33,278 nucleotides of DNA from Candidatus Aenigmatarchaeota archaeon (GTDB lineage Archaea > Aenigmatarchaeota > Aenigmatarchaeia > CG10238-14 > SCSR01): positions 1 through 33,278 of the forward strand of contig JACOWB010000001.1 in NCBI GenBank assembly GCA_016177025.1, written 5' to 3'. The position numbers and the translations under genes are program-made. Under the pieces are notes generated by a model. It ran no database searches and was not told where the DNA came from. It was given only the letters and a program-made list of their open reading frames with translations. Of the stretch, positions 31,434 through 33,278 are shown piece after piece. Numbering within the stretch: the stretch's first letter is position 1; each line of letters begins with the position of its first letter.

Positions 31434-32297
31434 ATGGAAAAGGAAGAATTGCAATCCTATGAGAAGGCTTTTCTAATCGCGGAAGACGCTGTAGGATTTG
31501 CGCAGAAGCTGGTTAAAGAGAATGTAAAGGTTCTGAAGCTGGCCCAGGATATAGAAAATAGAATCTTGGATTTGGGCGGAAAGCCGGCGTGGCCTGTGAA
31601 TGTTTCCATAAATGAAATTGCTGCGCACTATACACCGTCTATCGGCGACCAATTAATTCTGAAGGGAGATGATTTTGTCAAGGTCGACATAGGCGCGCAG
31701 GTCAATGGATATGTCTGCGACAGGGCTTTTACTGTGAAAATCGGCTCAAAGTCTGATCCTATGATTGAAGCTTCGGAGAAGGCTTTGGAAGAATGCCTGA
31801 AATTAATCAAACCCGGGACAAAAGTGCATGAAATCTCTGAAGTGTGTGAAAATACTGTGAATGAAATGGGATTTAATGTTATAAGAAATCTCGCTGGGCA
31901 TAGAGTAGAAAGATATAATCAGCATGCTCATCCATCGATACCAAATGGGAAAAATACGATACAAGATGAAATCCGAGCTGGGAATGTTTATGCGATGGAA
32001 GTGTTCGTTACTAATGGTAGTGGGCTCGTTGTAGAATCGTCGCCGACAGAGATATTCCAATATAATCAGGATGTTGCTGTAAGACTGTGGGAAGCAAGAA
32101 AAATTTTAGAGCTAGCGCGAGATTCATTTGAAAAACTTCCATTCACAAAAAGATGGGTTACCGGCATATCACCGTTGAAGATCGGGATGGCGTTTCAGCA
32201 ACTGATAGAATCAGGAGCGCTGATAGAATTTCCTCCGCTGAAGGAAGAAAGCAATGGATTGGTCGCTGTAACGGAGAAAAGTGTGATCATAAAATAA
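31434..32297 (+). CDS. map: Methionine aminopeptidase, type II
   Basis: The 287-residue enzyme removes N-terminal Met from new proteins. It has the type II pattern AWPVNVSINEIAAHYTPS (substrate His), FVKVDIGAQVNGYVCDRAFTV with both metal-binding aspartates, AGHRVERYNQHAHPSIPN (metal His), YAMEVFVTNGSGLVVES (Glu) and the C-terminal VTEKSVII (second Glu). The 60-residue type II insertion is represented by the LWEARKILELARDSFEKLPFTKRWV segment. Length is normal for archaea. TTTAAACTTTG upstream of the ATG could be its TATA box. Confidence 0.95.
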   Translation: MEKEELQSYEKAFLIAEDAVGFAQKLVKENVKVLKLAQDIENRILDLGGKPAWPVNVSINEIAAHYTPSIGDQLILKGDDFVKVDIGAQVNGYVCDRAFTVKIGSKSDPMIEASEKALEECLKLIKPGTKVHEISEVCENTVNEMGFNVIRNLAGHRVERYNQHAHPSIPNGKNTIQDEIRAGNVYAMEVFVTNGSGLVVESSPTEIFQYNQDVAVRLWEARKILELARDSFEKLPFTKRWVTGISPLKIGMAFQQLIESGALIEFPPLKEESNGLVAVTEKSVIIK

Positions 32298-32334
32298 TTT
32301 TAGCTTTATATTCTTGGAATTGAAATTATAAATT

Positions 32335-32451
32335 GTGCATATAAAGTGTGACTCCTGTGGATTGAATGTGAAAACTGTTGGTAAACTATTCAAAACTGGA
32401 TATCTCTGGTTGTGCAAGAGCTGCAGGGCGAAGAGAAAGAAGAGACGATAA
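32335..32451 (+). CDS. 38-residue basic zinc-ribbon microprotein, GTG start
   Basis: The GTG-initiated ORF encodes HIKCDSCGLNVKTVGKLF, then WLCKSCRAKRKKRR. Two CxxC pairs 23 residues apart form a zinc ribbon, and the C-terminus is strongly basic, which suggests nucleic-acid binding. TTTATATT at 32305-32312 is centred about 26 nt before the GTG, so a leaderless transcript is predicted, supporting expression. Size and composition resemble small archaeal ribosome- or RNAP-associated zinc proteins, but I do not recognise it. Confidence 0.6.
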   Translation: MHIKCDSCGLNVKTVGKLFKTGYLWLCKSCRAKRKKRR

Positions 32452-32483
32452 AGAATTTATCCTTAAAATTTTACTATTAGCTT

Positions 32484-33278
32484 ATGAGTAGAGAAATTGT
32501 AGATTCTTATTCCAGAACTTTACAGGAATATATTTTGCTGACTGGTCTGATACCTGATGATGTTTCTAGTGATGACATAGACCTGTCAACTGATATGTTG
32601 ACCAAGGGAAAAGTAAGACTGAATATACCTGTACTTACTGCGGCTATGCAAAGTGTGACTGGTCCTCGCATGGCTATTGCTATCGCAAAATTAGGTGGCT
32701 CTGGTGTGATTTATTGTAGTCAACCTGTAGCCGATGAGGTAAGGATGATAGGGGAGGTTAAAAAGTACAAGGCTGGATTTGTTGTGCCAGAAGTTTTATC
32801 ACCCCGGGACACGATTTATCATGTCATTCAGAGGATGTCAGAAACCGGATATTCCAAATTCCCGGTCACAGATGATGGGAAAAGTGATGGAAGATTATTA
32901 GGGTTGCTGACTGACAACGATTTTGATCCGCAAGTGCATGCGGACTATAGTGTTCAAGAAAGAATGCGAAGAGTTCAGGAACTGGATGTTGTAGATGAAA
33001 ATGAAATAAACGATGACATTAGGATGGCGAATCGAAAATTGCGAGAAGGCCATCACAGTGTTTTGCCTATAATTGACAGAGATGGGAGATTAAAGGCTCT
33101 TGTTTTTAGAAGGGACATGCTGGAACATGAAGCAAATCCTTATGAGCTTTTGGATGAGGAAAAAAGGTATATCGTTGGAGCGGCTATAAACACTCATGAC
33201 TTTAGTGAAAGAGCTCCTGCTGTAGTTGATGCTGGGGCAGATTATTTAGTGATTGATACGTCTCAGGGCCATTCACCC
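32484..33278 (+). CDS. guaB: IMP dehydrogenase, 5' part (continues past the window)
   Basis: At least 265 residues are visible without a stop. The IMPDH pattern is clear: an N-terminal barrel start with NIPVLTAAMQSVTGPRMAIAIAKLGG, then two CBS repeats (VLSPRDTIYHVIQRMSETGYSKFPVTDD and the later HHSVLPIIDRDGRLKALVFRRDML), then return to the barrel with VGAAINTHDFSERAPAVVDAGADYLVIDTSQGHS. The catalytic-Cys loop lies beyond the window. The enzyme makes XMP from IMP for GMP synthesis. The TAAMQSVTGP and IYCSQPV wording differs from the common APMDTVTE/GVIH form and belongs to a less common IMPDH subgroup. Confidence 0.9.
   Translation, partial: MSREIVDSYSRTLQEYILLTGLIPDDVSSDDIDLSTDMLTKGKVRLNIPVLTAAMQSVTGPRMAIAIAKLGGSGVIYCSQPVADEVRMIGEVKKYKAGFVVPEVLSPRDTIYHVIQRMSETGYSKFPVTDDGKSDGRLLGLLTDNDFDPQVHADYSVQERMRRVQELDVVDENEINDDIRMANRKLREGHHSVLPIIDRDGRLKALVFRRDMLEHEANPYELLDEEKRYIVGAAINTHDFSERAPAVVDAGADYLVIDTSQGHSP

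Noticed and set aside
1-33278. CRISPR array or IS element
   Set aside because: No regularly spaced repeats and no transposase or cas gene were seen on either strand.

Overview
The window is archaeal and most likely comes from a DPANN-type genome (small, tRNA-intron-rich, often environmental). Support for archaea: RNA polymerase genes in the order rpoH-rpoB''-rpoB'-rpoA'-rpoA'', followed by eL30, archaeal NusA, uS12, uS7, EF-2, EF-1A and uS10; an archaeal class I CCA-adding enzyme, an archaeal ThrRS editing domain, an archaeal DNA ligase, TrmB- and COG1395-type regulators, and TATA boxes about 26 nt upstream of start codons with little or no 5' leader. The tRNA genes carry very short introns at non-canonical sites. 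That pattern is known from Thermoproteales and from ARMAN-type lineages (Micrarchaeota/Parvarchaeota). I cannot fix the phylum without a tree.

Layout. 1-2400 is AT-rich and looks accessory: a fusion of a nucleoside 2-deoxyribosyltransferase-like domain to an RNA m5C methyltransferase, then a DUF4258/DUF2283 toxin-antitoxin-like pair with a gene remnant behind it. 2400-7400 holds a COG1395 regulator, tRNA-Ile(UAU) with two introns, a half-size permease, RNase Z, a small zinc-ribbon gene, the CCA-adding enzyme, two small unknown genes and tRNA-Gln(CUG) with two introns. RNase Z and the CCA enzyme make a tRNA 3'-end-processing neighbourhood, and none of the four tRNA genes encodes CCA. 7450-15050 holds a VTT-domain membrane protein, a voltage-sensor-like membrane protein, a disrupted threonyl-tRNA synthetase, a TrmB regulator, DNA ligase, a small zinc-ribbon gene, a nitroreductase and a signal-peptide/one-TM protein with related domains on both sides of the membrane. 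15080-15710 is an RNA cluster: tRNA-Tyr (one intron), a solitary 5S rRNA and tRNA-Asp (two introns), followed by a 36-residue zinc-knuckle ORF.

15770-28574 is the transcription/translation superoperon. It opens with a roughly 100-nt leader able to form two mutually exclusive hairpins, one of which covers the putative ribosome-binding site of rpoH. 28600-33278 holds cytidylate kinase, a DUF457-like membrane protein, an Ogg2-type DNA glycosylase, a 34-residue polybasic ORF, a 350-nt stretch without a clear gene, a rhomboid protease, type II methionine aminopeptidase, a 38-residue zinc-ribbon ORF and the start of an IMP dehydrogenase gene that runs off the window.

Most unusual points: seven introns in four tRNA genes (three in D-loops, one in a variable loop); a UAU-anticodon tRNA-Ile; the deoxyribosyltransferase-NSUN fusion; the switch-like leader of the RNA polymerase operon; and two essential genes (ThrRS, EF-1A) each missing about 50 codons with a frame change. 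The two deletions, together with an odd direct repeat over the rpoB'' start, raise the question of assembly error versus real lesions.
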